Both the position numbers and the translations under genes were made by a program. DNA of 64,000 bases, taken from JBGVSA01 sp041807905 (GTDB taxonomy: Bacteria; Pseudomonadota; Gammaproteobacteria; Burkholderiales; Rhodocyclaceae). The notes below the pieces were generated by a model that was given only the letters and a program-made list of their open reading frames with translations, ran no database searches and was not told the DNA's origin. Every line of letters begins with the position of its first letter. The stretch's first letter is position 1. This document shows positions 7,479 through 15,944 of this stretch, one piece after another. The stretch is from NCBI RefSeq assembly GCF_041807905.1, contig NZ_JBGVSA010000012.1, positions 1 to 64,000 of the forward strand. The letters are read 5' to 3'.

Positions 7479-7985
7479 TCAGGGGCCGAAGGCGTTCTGC
7501 GGCGGCAACTCGCAGCCACTGTTCTGGCACACGACGCCGTAGACGAATACCCAGTCGTGGTAGCTCTTCTTGCCCTCGAAGTAGAAGAGCTCGTCGGGGA
7601 AGTTGGCCATGCGGATCGGCTTGTCGAGGCTTTCGCTATAGACGCCGACGATGCCGCCATCTCCGCTGCGGATGATTCCCCAGTCGCTGGAGCCGGTGAG
7701 CGGGTCGTCGTACAGCTTGCGCAGGTAGCGCCGCGTGAAGGGATAGCGTGGGTCGCGCAGCAGGTCTTCAAGCTTGCGCGGGGCCGTCATCGCCGAGCCG
7801 GCTGGCGTGGATTCGTAGTAGGCGCGCAGCGCTTTCTTGAATTGCAGGCCGACGAAAATCAGTTCGTCTTCGGCCTGCCGGCGTTGTGCGATGGAACCGG
7901 CCTGCACCGTGGCCGCGGCGGCGAGCCCGATGACGGCCAGCAGGATGAGCAGCCCGATGTAGGTAAAGCCGGCCGGCCGCCGCAT
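7479..7985 (-). CDS. pseudopilin-like protein with Gly at +5
   Basis: A 168-residue protein starting with a class III prepilin signal: RRPAG, then FTYIGLLILLAVIGL as the hydrophobic stalk. The residue at +5 after the cleavage site is Gly instead of the usual Glu, as in GspK-like minor pseudopilins. The soluble part has a DDPLTGSSDWG segment resembling GspG/H-type domains and two Cys near the end (VVCQNSGCEL) that could form a disulfide. A start six codons upstream (8003) is possible and would overlap the previous gene. With the next gene it forms a two-gene pseudopilin operon, but no secretion ATPase or secretin lies nearby. Confidence 0.75.
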   Translation of the reverse strand: MRRPAGFTYIGLLILLAVIGLAAAATVQAGSIAQRRQAEDELIFVGLQFKKALRAYYESTPAGSAMTAPRKLEDLLRDPRYPFTRRYLRKLYDDPLTGSSDWGIIRSGDGGIVGVYSESLDKPIRMANFPDELFYFEGKKSYHDWVFVYGVVCQNSGCELPPQNAFGP

Positions 7986-7996
7986 GCGATCCGCCG

Positions 7997-8476
7997 TCAC
8001 CATTTGCGGTAGGGCACGCCATTGAGTCCGATGAGTTCGGACTTCGATGCGACGTCGTAGACGTCCTCGCCCTCGCGCGGATTTTCGGCATCGCTGCTGT
8101 ACGAACGCAGCGCCCAGGTGGCGACGTCGGGCACGGACGGGTCGTCGGCAAACGGGTCTCGCGGTACGCGGCGCAAGAAGTACACGCGCCGTCCCGCAGC
8201 GTTGCGCTGATCCTTTGCGCCGGTGACGAGATCGTCGAGCGTCTTCGGGTATCCGCTGCCCCCGACCGTCGTGGCGATGATGCCTTGCTCGGAAGCGCGC
8301 TTGTAGTCGTCCAGCGCGGTGCGGATCTCGCGCAGCGCGATGCGTAGTTCTTGCTCCTTGTGACGCTGGAGCGACACTTGCGCGAGGGGCACGGTGATGG
8401 TCGCCAGCAAGCCGAGGATGGCCAGCGTGACGAGCAGTTCGATCAACGTGAAGCCGGAATGGTTGCGGAGCAGCAT
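7997..8476 (-). CDS. type II secretion/type IV pilin-like pseudopilin (GspG-type)
   Basis: A 159-residue protein. The prepilin peptidase site is HSG followed by FTLIELLVTLAILGLLATI, with the normal Glu at +5. After the stalk helix come REIRTALDDYKRASEQG and PKTLDDLV, then FLRRVPRDPF and EVYDVASKSE-like segments, which match the GspG fold. The start at 8476 gives the short leader normal for the family; no strong ribosome-binding site is visible. The next gene, a second pseudopilin, starts at or before its stop, so the two are co-transcribed. Export or assembly by machinery encoded elsewhere is inferred. Confidence 0.8.
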   Translation of the reverse strand: MLLRNHSGFTLIELLVTLAILGLLATITVPLAQVSLQRHKEQELRIALREIRTALDDYKRASEQGIIATTVGGSGYPKTLDDLVTGAKDQRNAAGRRVYFLRRVPRDPFADDPSVPDVATWALRSYSSDAENPREGEDVYDVASKSELIGLNGVPYRKW

Positions 8477-8695
8477 GGGCGTGGATGGTAACGGTCGCCA
8501 ACCGGTGGTCAAGTTGCAATGCGGCAGATGGCGGAGCGCGGGGTACGAACGAAGACAACGCACAACCCCCGGGCGTGAAGATCGGGGTGGGGTGCGTTTC
8601 AGCGGAGGATCAGTGGACGGACGCTTCTTGGCCGGGTATGGCCCGACCTGGGCGCTCATGCCGTTGAATTTGTGGCAATGAAATAAGGCGAAGGA

Positions 8696-9514
8696 TCACG
8701 CCATGGCTTGCGCGACGGGGGCAGGCGCAGCATCGACATCGTCAGGCGAATCCGCGTAGAGCGGAGCATGCTGGCGCCAGTCGATCAGTTCCAGTCGGCC
8801 GTCGAAGTGTTCGACGATGGCTGTGCAGCTATCGACCCAGTCGCCGCAGTTGACGTAGGTGATGCCGCCGATCTCCTTGATGGCTGCGGCGTGAATGTGG
8901 CCACAGATGACGCCGTCGACCTGACGTTCGCGCATGCCGCGCACGACGCAGTCTTCGAAATCGAAGATGAAGCTCACCGCTTTCTTGACCCTGCGTTTGG
9001 CGTAACCCGCCAACGACCAGTAACCGGGCATGCGCAGCGTGCGGCGGACCAGCGACAGCCACGTATTGATGCGCACCAGCAGGTTGTAGGCGACGTCCCC
9101 CAGCACGGCGACCCATTTGTGGTAGCGCGTGACCTGATCGAATTCGTCGCCGTGGAGCAGGGCAAAGCGGCGCCCATCGGCGGTGACGTGAACGTCCTCG
9201 CACCTGAGGACGATGTCGCCGAACGCGCTTTCGCAGTATTCGCGTAGCGCTTCGTCATGATTGCCGGGAATGAATATGACATTCACCCCTTTGCGTGCCC
9301 GGCGCAGCACCTTTTGTACGAACGTGTTCTGGTGGCGCGACCAGTGAATGCTCCGGCTCATCGCCCAGAAATCGATGATGTCGCCAACGAGGTAGAGATA
9401 TTCCGAATCGAAATGTCGGAGGAAATCCAGAAGGCTGTCGGCTTGGCAGCCCCGCGTGCCGAGATGAATGTCGGACAGGAAGATCGAGCGGACTCGCGGC
9501 ATATCACGCCGCAT
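8696..9514 (-). CDS. LpxH-like metallophosphoesterase (UDP-2,3-diacylglucosamine diphosphatase family)
   Basis: A 272-residue calcineurin-type phosphoesterase. The metal-binding motifs appear in order: SDIHLG (about 12), GDIIDFW (about 43), GNHD (about 84), LHGDEFD (about 120) and GHIHAA (about 203). The SDIHLGTRGCQAD segment places it in the LpxH2-like branch, which resembles LpxH of lipid A synthesis but need not replace it. It may act on UDP-diacylglucosamine or another phosphoester. The 142-bp gap upstream separates it from the divergent DUF748 gene. An alternative start lies at 9502. Confidence 0.8.
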   Translation of the reverse strand: MRRDMPRVRSIFLSDIHLGTRGCQADSLLDFLRHFDSEYLYLVGDIIDFWAMSRSIHWSRHQNTFVQKVLRRARKGVNVIFIPGNHDEALREYCESAFGDIVLRCEDVHVTADGRRFALLHGDEFDQVTRYHKWVAVLGDVAYNLLVRINTWLSLVRRTLRMPGYWSLAGYAKRRVKKAVSFIFDFEDCVVRGMRERQVDGVICGHIHAAAIKEIGGITYVNCGDWVDSCTAIVEHFDGRLELIDWRQHAPLYADSPDDVDAAPAPVAQAMA

Positions 9515-9657
9515 GGATAGTGATCATGGATCGGCACGCTAACGGCTGCGTGTGACGCCTGTATGACGCTTTGCAGCGCTGGAAAGCCCGTCTTCCGAAA
9601 GGCGCGCTGTTGATGCTATGACTTCACTGAATCCGTAAGCGCTGGTAGTCTTTTCCG

Positions 9658-12600
9658 ATGATCGACCTGAGCGAACCGCGCAAGCTTCTTTCTCGCATTC
9701 CCGCAGGACGCCGTGCGAAGGCTGCTCGCATCGCCCTGTGGGCTATCGGGATATTCGTCGTACTGGTGGTGATCGGCTTCCTGGCCGTGCCGCCTTTGGC
9801 CAAGTGGCAGGCACAGAAACAACTGACCGAGCTGCTGGGCCGTACCGTCACCGTCGAACGCGTGTCGTTCAACCCGTTGATGCTCAGTGCCGCGGTGGAT
9901 GGCCTGCGCATCGCGGAACCCGACGGCAAGGCTGACTTCGTCAAGCTCGGCCGCGCCTACGCCAATCTTCAGTTGAGTTCGATCTTTCGCGGCCCCGTCC
10001 TCGAGCGGGTCCAGATCGAGCAGTTGGACGTCCATCTCGTACGGCTGCCGGATAACCGCTACAACTTTTCCGATATCGTCGATCGCATCAACGCGCGTCC
10101 CAAGTCGCCCGATACGGGCGAGCCGGTTCGTTTCTCGCTCAACAATATCGAACTGCATGAAGGCCGCGTGAGCATCGATGACCGCGTCAGCGGCGTCAAA
10201 CACCTCGTCGAGCACATCGACATCGGCGTGCCTTTTGTATCGAACATGCCGGCGAAGGTCGAAACCTACGTCCAGCCCAAGCTCGACGCTGTCGTCAATG
10301 GCTCTCGCCTGACCCTGGCCGGGCGGGCGCGTCCGTTCGCCGATCGGCGCGAGGCAGATATCAAGCTTGCGCTGGCGCCGTTCGAGGTGTCGCAGTACCT
10401 GGCCTACGCGCCTGATTCGCTGCCGGTAAAGATTCGCCAGGGCAAGCTGGGCGTCGACATCGACGCCGTGTGGACCCAGCCGCATGAAGGCGGACAGACG
10501 CTGGTTCTCTCCGGCAGGCTGGATGTGACCGATGCGCGTATCGACGAACCTGGCGGCGCGCAATTGCTGGCGTTCGACAAGCTCGCCATCGACATCAAGC
10601 GCCTGGCGCCGCTCGCTCAGCCCTTGGAGCTCGACCTTGCGCGCGTAGCGCTCGATGGACCGCAACTGGCCGTCAGCCGTCGTTCCGACGGCAGTATCAA
10701 TCTGGCGGGGCTGGGCGGCAAAGGAAAAGCGCCAGCCAAGCCGGCCGCCGACGCAAAACCTGCGCCGGCGCCGAAAATCCACGTGGGCGAGGTCGCCATC
10801 GCCAATGGCGAAGTCCGCTGGCACGACGAGGCGGTGCCGAAGGGATTCAATGCGACGCTCGGCAAACTCGAAGCGAGCCTGAAGGGGTTCGATCTCTCGC
10901 CCCAGGCAGCGCCGGCTGTCGTCAGCCTGAAGGCTCAGTCCGATGCGGGCGAGACGCTCAGCATCGACGGCAGCTTCGATGCCCACTTCAAGACCAACGG
11001 CAAGTTCGCGCTCGCCGGCGCCAACGTCGATCGGTATCGGCCGTACTTCGCCGACGCGGCAGGCGACGTTGCCATCGGCGGCATGGTGGAGGCGAGCAGT
11101 GCGTTCAGTTTCGTCCCTGAAGGCAAGGACGCCGGCTTTGCGCTGCACGAAGGCAAGTTGCGCGTCAGTGACGTGAATGTCGCGGCGCGCAACAGCCGCC
11201 GTCCAACGCTCAAGCTGGCCGAGCTGGCGCTGGAAGGTCTCGCCGTGGCGCCTGCCAAGCGAGAATTCTCGGTCGACCGTGTCAGCAGTCGCGATGCGCA
11301 GTGGGAGGTCGGACGCGCCCGCAATGGCGACTTCGACATTCTCACCATGTGGCCACAGTCGCAAAAGCAGACCCCGGCCGCCGCCAGCAGCGCGCCCGCC
11401 CAGCCGTGGAAAGTGCGCGTGGGCAGCACCCGTATCGACAACTGGGCGCTGCGCTTTGACAACCAGTACGGCACAACGCGCGTCGTGACCCTTCTGGATC
11501 GCATCGGGCTCGAAGTCGGCGAATACGCCACCGATGGCAAGAAGCCGGTGTCGATCGCCTTCAAGGCCCGGTCGGACAACACCGGGTCGATCCAGATGAC
11601 GGGCAACGTGCAGCCGCAACCGGCCAAGGGGCGCATGGCCGTGGACCTGCGCAACATCAATCTGCTGGCCGCGCAGCCCTATGTGGATCGCGAATATCGT
11701 GTGCTGATCACACAGGGGCGTGCCAACGTAAAGGGCACCGTGGACTTCGATCTGACGAAGTCGGATGCGCCGCAAGTTGCCTTTGCGGGGGATGTCAGCG
11801 TCACCGGGTTCAATTCACTGGACCGTGTCAACAACACCGATTTCGTGCGCTGGAAAAATCTGCAGGTCACGCGCCTGCGGACCGGTCTGTCACCGCTGAG
11901 CGTCGAAGCCAGCGAAATCCGTCTGGATGCTGCGTATTCGCGCCTGATCCTGAGCGCCGACGGCAACATCAATCTGCGTGAAGTGGCGCAGCCGATGGAA
12001 GGCTATGCGAACCAGCCCGAGCAAAAGGTGGAGCCGGCCCCGGCCACCAGCTCGGGCAGCACCACCGTGGCGCCACCGTCCCAGCCGATCAAGGTGCGCA
12101 TCGACCGCATCGCGATCACCGACAGCAACATCAACTACAGTGACCGACTGGTACGCCCGAATTTCGACGCCAACCTTACCGAGGTGAACGGCACGCTATC
12201 GGGACTGTCGTCCGATCAGGCTTCGGTGGCCAAGCTCGACCTGAAGGCGGCCGTGGACCACGCCGCGCCCGTGGCGGTGGTGGGTGAGCTAAATCCTTTC
12301 AGGCAGGATCGCTACCTCGACATCAAGGCGCAGGTCGATGATGTGGACCTCACGAGCGTGTCGACCTATGCGGTGAAGTACGTCGGCTATGGCATCGACA
12401 AGGGCAAGCTGTCGATGAAGCTGGACTACCAGATTCGCGAACGCAAGCTGACCGCACAGAACCAGGTCTATATCGACCAGCTCACTTTCGGCGAGCACGT
12501 CGACAGCCCGACCGCCACCAAGCTGCCGGTGTTGCTGGCCGTTGCCCTGCTCAAGGATCGCAATGGCGTCATCGACATCAACCTGCCAGTGAGCGGAACG

Positions 12601-13287
12601 CTGGATGACCCGGAATTCAGCGTCGGCGGCTTGATCGTTCGAGTGATCGTCAATCTCATCGGCAAGGCGGTGACCGCGCCGTTCTCGTTGCTCGGATCGG
12701 TGTTCAGCGGCGGCAACCCCGAAGAACTGTCGTACATCGAATTCGCGCCGGGCGAGTCGCGCCTGCCCGCGGGCGCCGAAGAAAAACTCAAGGCGCTGTC
12801 CAAGGCGCTCCTTGATCGGCCGGCACTGCGCTTGCAGGTGACGGGGCGGGCGGATGCCGCCACCGACGTCGCCGGCCTCAAGCGCGAGACGCTCAACGCG
12901 CGCATGCGTGCGGTCAAGGCCAACGAAATGGTGCGGCGGGGGCAGTCTGTCGGCGCAGTCGATGATCTGCCGATCACCGCTGAAGAAATGCCACATCTAC
13001 TGACAACGGTCTATGATGGCGAACGTTTCGATAAGCCGAAGAACATGATCGGATTTTCCAAGTCGCTGCCTGCGGCGGAAATGGAAAAGCTCATCCTGGA
13101 CCACATCCAGATCGGCGAAGAAGAGCTCCGCTCGCTGGCCAACCAGCGGGCCCAGCGCGTGCGCAATTGGTTGATCGACCAGGGCAAAGTGCCAGCCGAA
13201 AGGATTTTCGTGCTGGCCGTACAACTCGGCAGTGACGAGAAGAACAAGACGGCAAGACCGTCGAGGGTGGATTTTTCGCTCGAGTAA
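9658..13287 (+). CDS. DUF748 (AsmA/YdbH-like) envelope protein
   Basis: A 1209-residue protein with one N-terminal membrane helix (about 24-46, after a basic cytoplasmic segment) and a very long periplasmic part made of repeated beta-strand units. The segments ALLGRTVTVERVSFNP-like, DGLRIAEPDG and LDVHLVRL at the start are typical of AsmA-like bridge proteins. The later part (PYVDREYRVLITQGRANVKG, LPVLLAVALLKDRNGVIDIN and LPVSGTLDDPEFSVGGL) is the conserved DUF748 core. Members are thought to form grooves that carry lipids between the inner and outer membranes. The C-terminal 180 residues have an OmpA-like look. Pro/Ala linkers occur near 360, 575 and 800. Confidence 0.85.
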   Translation: MIDLSEPRKLLSRIPAGRRAKAARIALWAIGIFVVLVVIGFLAVPPLAKWQAQKQLTELLGRTVTVERVSFNPLMLSAAVDGLRIAEPDGKADFVKLGRAYANLQLSSIFRGPVLERVQIEQLDVHLVRLPDNRYNFSDIVDRINARPKSPDTGEPVRFSLNNIELHEGRVSIDDRVSGVKHLVEHIDIGVPFVSNMPAKVETYVQPKLDAVVNGSRLTLAGRARPFADRREADIKLALAPFEVSQYLAYAPDSLPVKIRQGKLGVDIDAVWTQPHEGGQTLVLSGRLDVTDARIDEPGGAQLLAFDKLAIDIKRLAPLAQPLELDLARVALDGPQLAVSRRSDGSINLAGLGGKGKAPAKPAADAKPAPAPKIHVGEVAIANGEVRWHDEAVPKGFNATLGKLEASLKGFDLSPQAAPAVVSLKAQSDAGETLSIDGSFDAHFKTNGKFALAGANVDRYRPYFADAAGDVAIGGMVEASSAFSFVPEGKDAGFALHEGKLRVSDVNVAARNSRRPTLKLAELALEGLAVAPAKREFSVDRVSSRDAQWEVGRARNGDFDILTMWPQSQKQTPAAASSAPAQPWKVRVGSTRIDNWALRFDNQYGTTRVVTLLDRIGLEVGEYATDGKKPVSIAFKARSDNTGSIQMTGNVQPQPAKGRMAVDLRNINLLAAQPYVDREYRVLITQGRANVKGTVDFDLTKSDAPQVAFAGDVSVTGFNSLDRVNNTDFVRWKNLQVTRLRTGLSPLSVEASEIRLDAAYSRLILSADGNINLREVAQPMEGYANQPEQKVEPAPATSSGSTTVAPPSQPIKVRIDRIAITDSNINYSDRLVRPNFDANLTEVNGTLSGLSSDQASVAKLDLKAAVDHAAPVAVVGELNPFRQDRYLDIKAQVDDVDLTSVSTYAVKYVGYGIDKGKLSMKLDYQIRERKLTAQNQVYIDQLTFGEHVDSPTATKLPVLLAVALLKDRNGVIDINLPVSGTLDDPEFSVGGLIVRVIVNLIGKAVTAPFSLLGSVFSGGNPEELSYIEFAPGESRLPAGAEEKLKALSKALLDRPALRLQVTGRADAATDVAGLKRETLNARMRAVKANEMVRRGQSVGAVDDLPITAEEMPHLLTTVYDGERFDKPKNMIGFSKSLPAAEMEKLILDHIQIGEEELRSLANQRAQRVRNWLIDQGKVPAERIFVLAVQLGSDEKNKTARPSRVDFSLE

Positions 13288-13313
13288 GCGGGGGCGTCCA
13301 CAGGAGGCACGAC

Positions 13314-13604
13314 ATGAGACCGAGCAAACTGACATCTGAAGAGCTGGCCGAAGCGCTTGCCACGCTGCCCGAATGGCGCGGCGTGCCGGGGCGCGAGGCA
13401 ATCCAGCGCAGCTTCCGTTTCGACGATTTCAACGCAGCGTTCGCCTTCATGGCAAGGGTGGCGATGATGGCCGAAAAGCTGGATCACCACCCTGAATGGT
13501 CGAATGTCTACAACCGCGTCGACATCCTGTTGAGCACGCACGACGCCAACGGCATCACGGCGCTGGACATTGAGCTGGCGCGCTTCTGCGACAGGGCGGC
13601 GTGA
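13314..13604 (+). CDS. phhB: pterin-4a-carbinolamine dehydratase
   Basis: A 96-residue protein of full family length. The active-site motif EKLDHHPEWSNVYNRVDI carries H58, H59 and P60, followed by the conserved TH and D residues. The enzyme dehydrates 4a-hydroxytetrahydrobiopterin and so recycles the cofactor of phenylalanine hydroxylase; some members also serve in molybdopterin or folate-related steps. AGGAGG precedes the ATG. It lies 26 bases after the DUF748 gene and may be co-transcribed with it. No phenylalanine hydroxylase gene is in the window. Confidence 0.95.
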   Translation: MRPSKLTSEELAEALATLPEWRGVPGREAIQRSFRFDDFNAAFAFMARVAMMAEKLDHHPEWSNVYNRVDILLSTHDANGITALDIELARFCDRAA

Positions 13605-13608
13605 CGCG

Positions 13609-13659
13609 ATGCAGCCGGACCCGATGTTGTTCTTCGACCGTGCAGGGCTGCGCACATGA
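13609..13659 (+). other. possible 16-codon leader ORF, ATGA overlap with EAL gene
   Basis: A short frame starting ATGCAGCCG and ending in TGA at 13657-13659 shares the ATGA with the start of the next gene. It could couple translation of that gene to phhB. There is no good ribosome-binding site, so this may be chance. Confidence 0.2.
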
Positions 13660-15929
13660 GCGGCGACACGCCGGCCTCTGTGCCTGAAGAGGCGCCAGAG
13701 GTCGCGGACGACCCGCTGCTTTTCCTCGAAGAGGACGAACTCCCCGACATTCCCGCGTATTCCGACGGTGGGTTCCGCTGGCGCGTGCTCATGGTCGACG
13801 ACGACGATGAGGTGCACCGCGCGACGGCGTTCGCGCTGCGCGGCATCGACATCGATGGGTGCGGGCTCGAACTGCTGACCGCCCGCAGCGCCGCCGAGGC
13901 GCGCCAGATATTGATGCGCGAACCGGGCATCGCTGTGGTGTTGCTCGACGTGGTGATGGAAACGCCGGATGCCGGCCTGGCATTGGTGCAGACGATCCGC
14001 GAAGAAATCGGCCTCAATACCCTGCGCATCGTGCTGCGTACCGGGCAACCCGGCTACGCGCCGGAGCTGGATGCGATCCGCCGCTTCGACATCAACGACT
14101 ACCGCACCAAATCCGAACTGACACAGACGCGGCTCATCACCACGCTGACGGCGGCGATCCGTGCCTACGCGCAGCTCGAAGCCGCGGTGGTGAACAATCG
14201 TGGCCTGTCGCTCATCGTGCGCTCGGCGACCGAGCTGTTCCGCGTCCGTTCCTCGCACGCTTTCGCCAGCATGTTGCTGGAACGACTCGGCCAGTTGCTG
14301 AGCTGTCCTTCGAATGGCGCGGTATGCGCGGGCGACTCGGTCGATGACGATGCGAGCGCTTCGATGCTGCGCGTGATCTGCGCCACGGGACGTTTTGCAG
14401 GCAGCCAGGAGCGCTACGTCGAACAGAGCGGCGACGGTACGCTCATCCGTGCAGTGCGACGCTGTCGCGCGGCGCGAACGGTGGTGGTCGATGGCCCGGT
14501 CGTGACGCTGTGGCTGGGCAGCATGACGCGCGATGCCGTCGCGTGCTTCGATGCCGGACGCATGCTGTCCGACGTGGAGCGCCGCCTGCTCAATGTGTTC
14601 GCCACCAGCATCTCGGCCGGTTTCGAGAACGTCGATCTTTTCGAGCGGCTGGATTTCTTTGCTTTCTTCGATCCGCTGACGCGTCTGCCCAATCGCGCGC
14701 GTTTCGTGGCAGACGTCGACAAGATCCTGCTGGCGGATCGACCTGCGGCGCACTGCCTGGCAATCGCGGACATCGTGCGCTTCTCGGACATCAACGACGC
14801 GCTCGGCCATCGTTGTGGCGACGCCTTGCTGATGGCGGTCGGCAAGCGCTTGCGGGCGACGGTTGGCGTGCAGGTCATCATTGCGCGCATTTCAGGCGAC
14901 GCATTTGCCATGTATGGCGACCCCACGCACATCGATGCGGATGTCATCCGGCACGCTTTTGAAGCCCCGTTCTTCGTCCATGGTCATGCACTTTCGGTGC
15001 AGGTGCGCCTTGGCATCGTGCGTGCGGGCGACGGTCACGACAGTGCGGCGGAACTGTTGCGCAGCGCCAATCTGGCGCTCAACGAAGCGCGGCAGGCGGG
15101 CGGCGTGACGAGCAGCGTGTTTACGCGTGCGATGTCGGAGGAAGTCCGCGATCGCGTCGCCTTGCTGCACAACCTGCGCGCTGCCATCGACTTCCGTCGC
15201 GGACTGGCGGTGCACTATCAGCCGCAGGTCAACGGCCGTACCGGCGAGGTGCTCGGTGTCGAGGCGTTGCTGCGGTGGCGCGGCGACTATGGCGAGATGA
15301 TCTCGCCCGAGCGCTTCGTTCCACTGGCCGAACGCACCGGCATGATCAACGAGCTCGGTCAATGGGTTCTCGAAGAGGCGCTGGAGCGCATGTCGGACTG
15401 GCGCAGCCGCGGGCTGGGCATGTTGCGCATGTCGGTGAATATCTCACCCGTGCAACTGCGCTCGGACGAGTTTGTCGATCGCCTGCGCGCATCACTTCAG
15501 TTGGCCGATGTTCCGGCCGTCGACCTGACGCTGGAGATCACCGAATCGGTCGGGCTCGAGGCTCACGAGGCGCTCAGCACGCGATTGGCGGCATTGCGCG
15601 CGATGGGTGTGCGCTTTGCCATCGACGATTTCGGCACGGGATTCTCGTCGCTGCAGCAACTCACGCGCATGCCGGCCGATCTCATCAAGATCGACCGCAG
15701 CTTTGTCGCGGACGTCGCGCGTTCGTCCAGCGATCGCGCGGTGGTGGCCAGCATCATCATGCTGGCCCGTAGTCGCGGTGTCGAAGTGCTGGCCGAAGGC
15801 GTCGAGAACGAGGCGCAGAAGCATGCCTTGCTGGAGCTGGGCTGCGATTACATGCAGGGCTTCTACTTCGGCAAGCCCATGACAGCGGAAACCTTCGACG
15901 CCTGGCTGGTGGAACGCAACGGACTGTAG
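13656..15929 (+). CDS. receiver-DUF3369-degenerate GGDEF-EAL protein (c-di-GMP phosphodiesterase)
   Basis: A 757-residue cytoplasmic regulator. An acidic tail leads into a receiver (about 43-180; VDDDDEVHR and phospho-acceptor Asp in VVLLDVVM). A sensor-like DUF3369 region follows (about 200-330), then a GGDEF domain (about 340-480) whose signature reads SGDAF, so cyclase activity is probably lost. The EAL domain (about 500-750) keeps its key motifs: EALLRW, NISPVQL, EITES, DDFGTG, IKIDRSF, AEGVE and QGFYFGKPM. It should therefore cleave c-di-GMP under phosphorylation control. No cognate kinase is adjacent. Confidence 0.9.
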   Translation: MSGDTPASVPEEAPEVADDPLLFLEEDELPDIPAYSDGGFRWRVLMVDDDDEVHRATAFALRGIDIDGCGLELLTARSAAEARQILMREPGIAVVLLDVVMETPDAGLALVQTIREEIGLNTLRIVLRTGQPGYAPELDAIRRFDINDYRTKSELTQTRLITTLTAAIRAYAQLEAAVVNNRGLSLIVRSATELFRVRSSHAFASMLLERLGQLLSCPSNGAVCAGDSVDDDASASMLRVICATGRFAGSQERYVEQSGDGTLIRAVRRCRAARTVVVDGPVVTLWLGSMTRDAVACFDAGRMLSDVERRLLNVFATSISAGFENVDLFERLDFFAFFDPLTRLPNRARFVADVDKILLADRPAAHCLAIADIVRFSDINDALGHRCGDALLMAVGKRLRATVGVQVIIARISGDAFAMYGDPTHIDADVIRHAFEAPFFVHGHALSVQVRLGIVRAGDGHDSAAELLRSANLALNEARQAGGVTSSVFTRAMSEEVRDRVALLHNLRAAIDFRRGLAVHYQPQVNGRTGEVLGVEALLRWRGDYGEMISPERFVPLAERTGMINELGQWVLEEALERMSDWRSRGLGMLRMSVNISPVQLRSDEFVDRLRASLQLADVPAVDLTLEITESVGLEAHEALSTRLAALRAMGVRFAIDDFGTGFSSLQQLTRMPADLIKIDRSFVADVARSSSDRAVVASIIMLARSRGVEVLAEGVENEAQKHALLELGCDYMQGFYFGKPMTAETFDAWLVERNGL

Positions 15930-15944
15930 CCAGTGCGGTGGGCG

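Noticed and set aside
5958..8012. 684-codon open frame on the plus strand
   Set aside because: It runs antisense to the DUF883-like, Gfo/Idh and pseudopilin genes, which have clear protein families and ribosome-binding sites. Long antisense frames are expected at this GC content.
9616..11775. 719-codon open frame on the minus strand
   Set aside because: It is the antisense shadow of the DUF748 gene, with Arg/Gln/Asp-rich translation and no family pattern.
13011..14810. 599-codon open frame on the minus strand
   Set aside because: Antisense to the DUF748 end, phhB and the EAL gene; no domain pattern.
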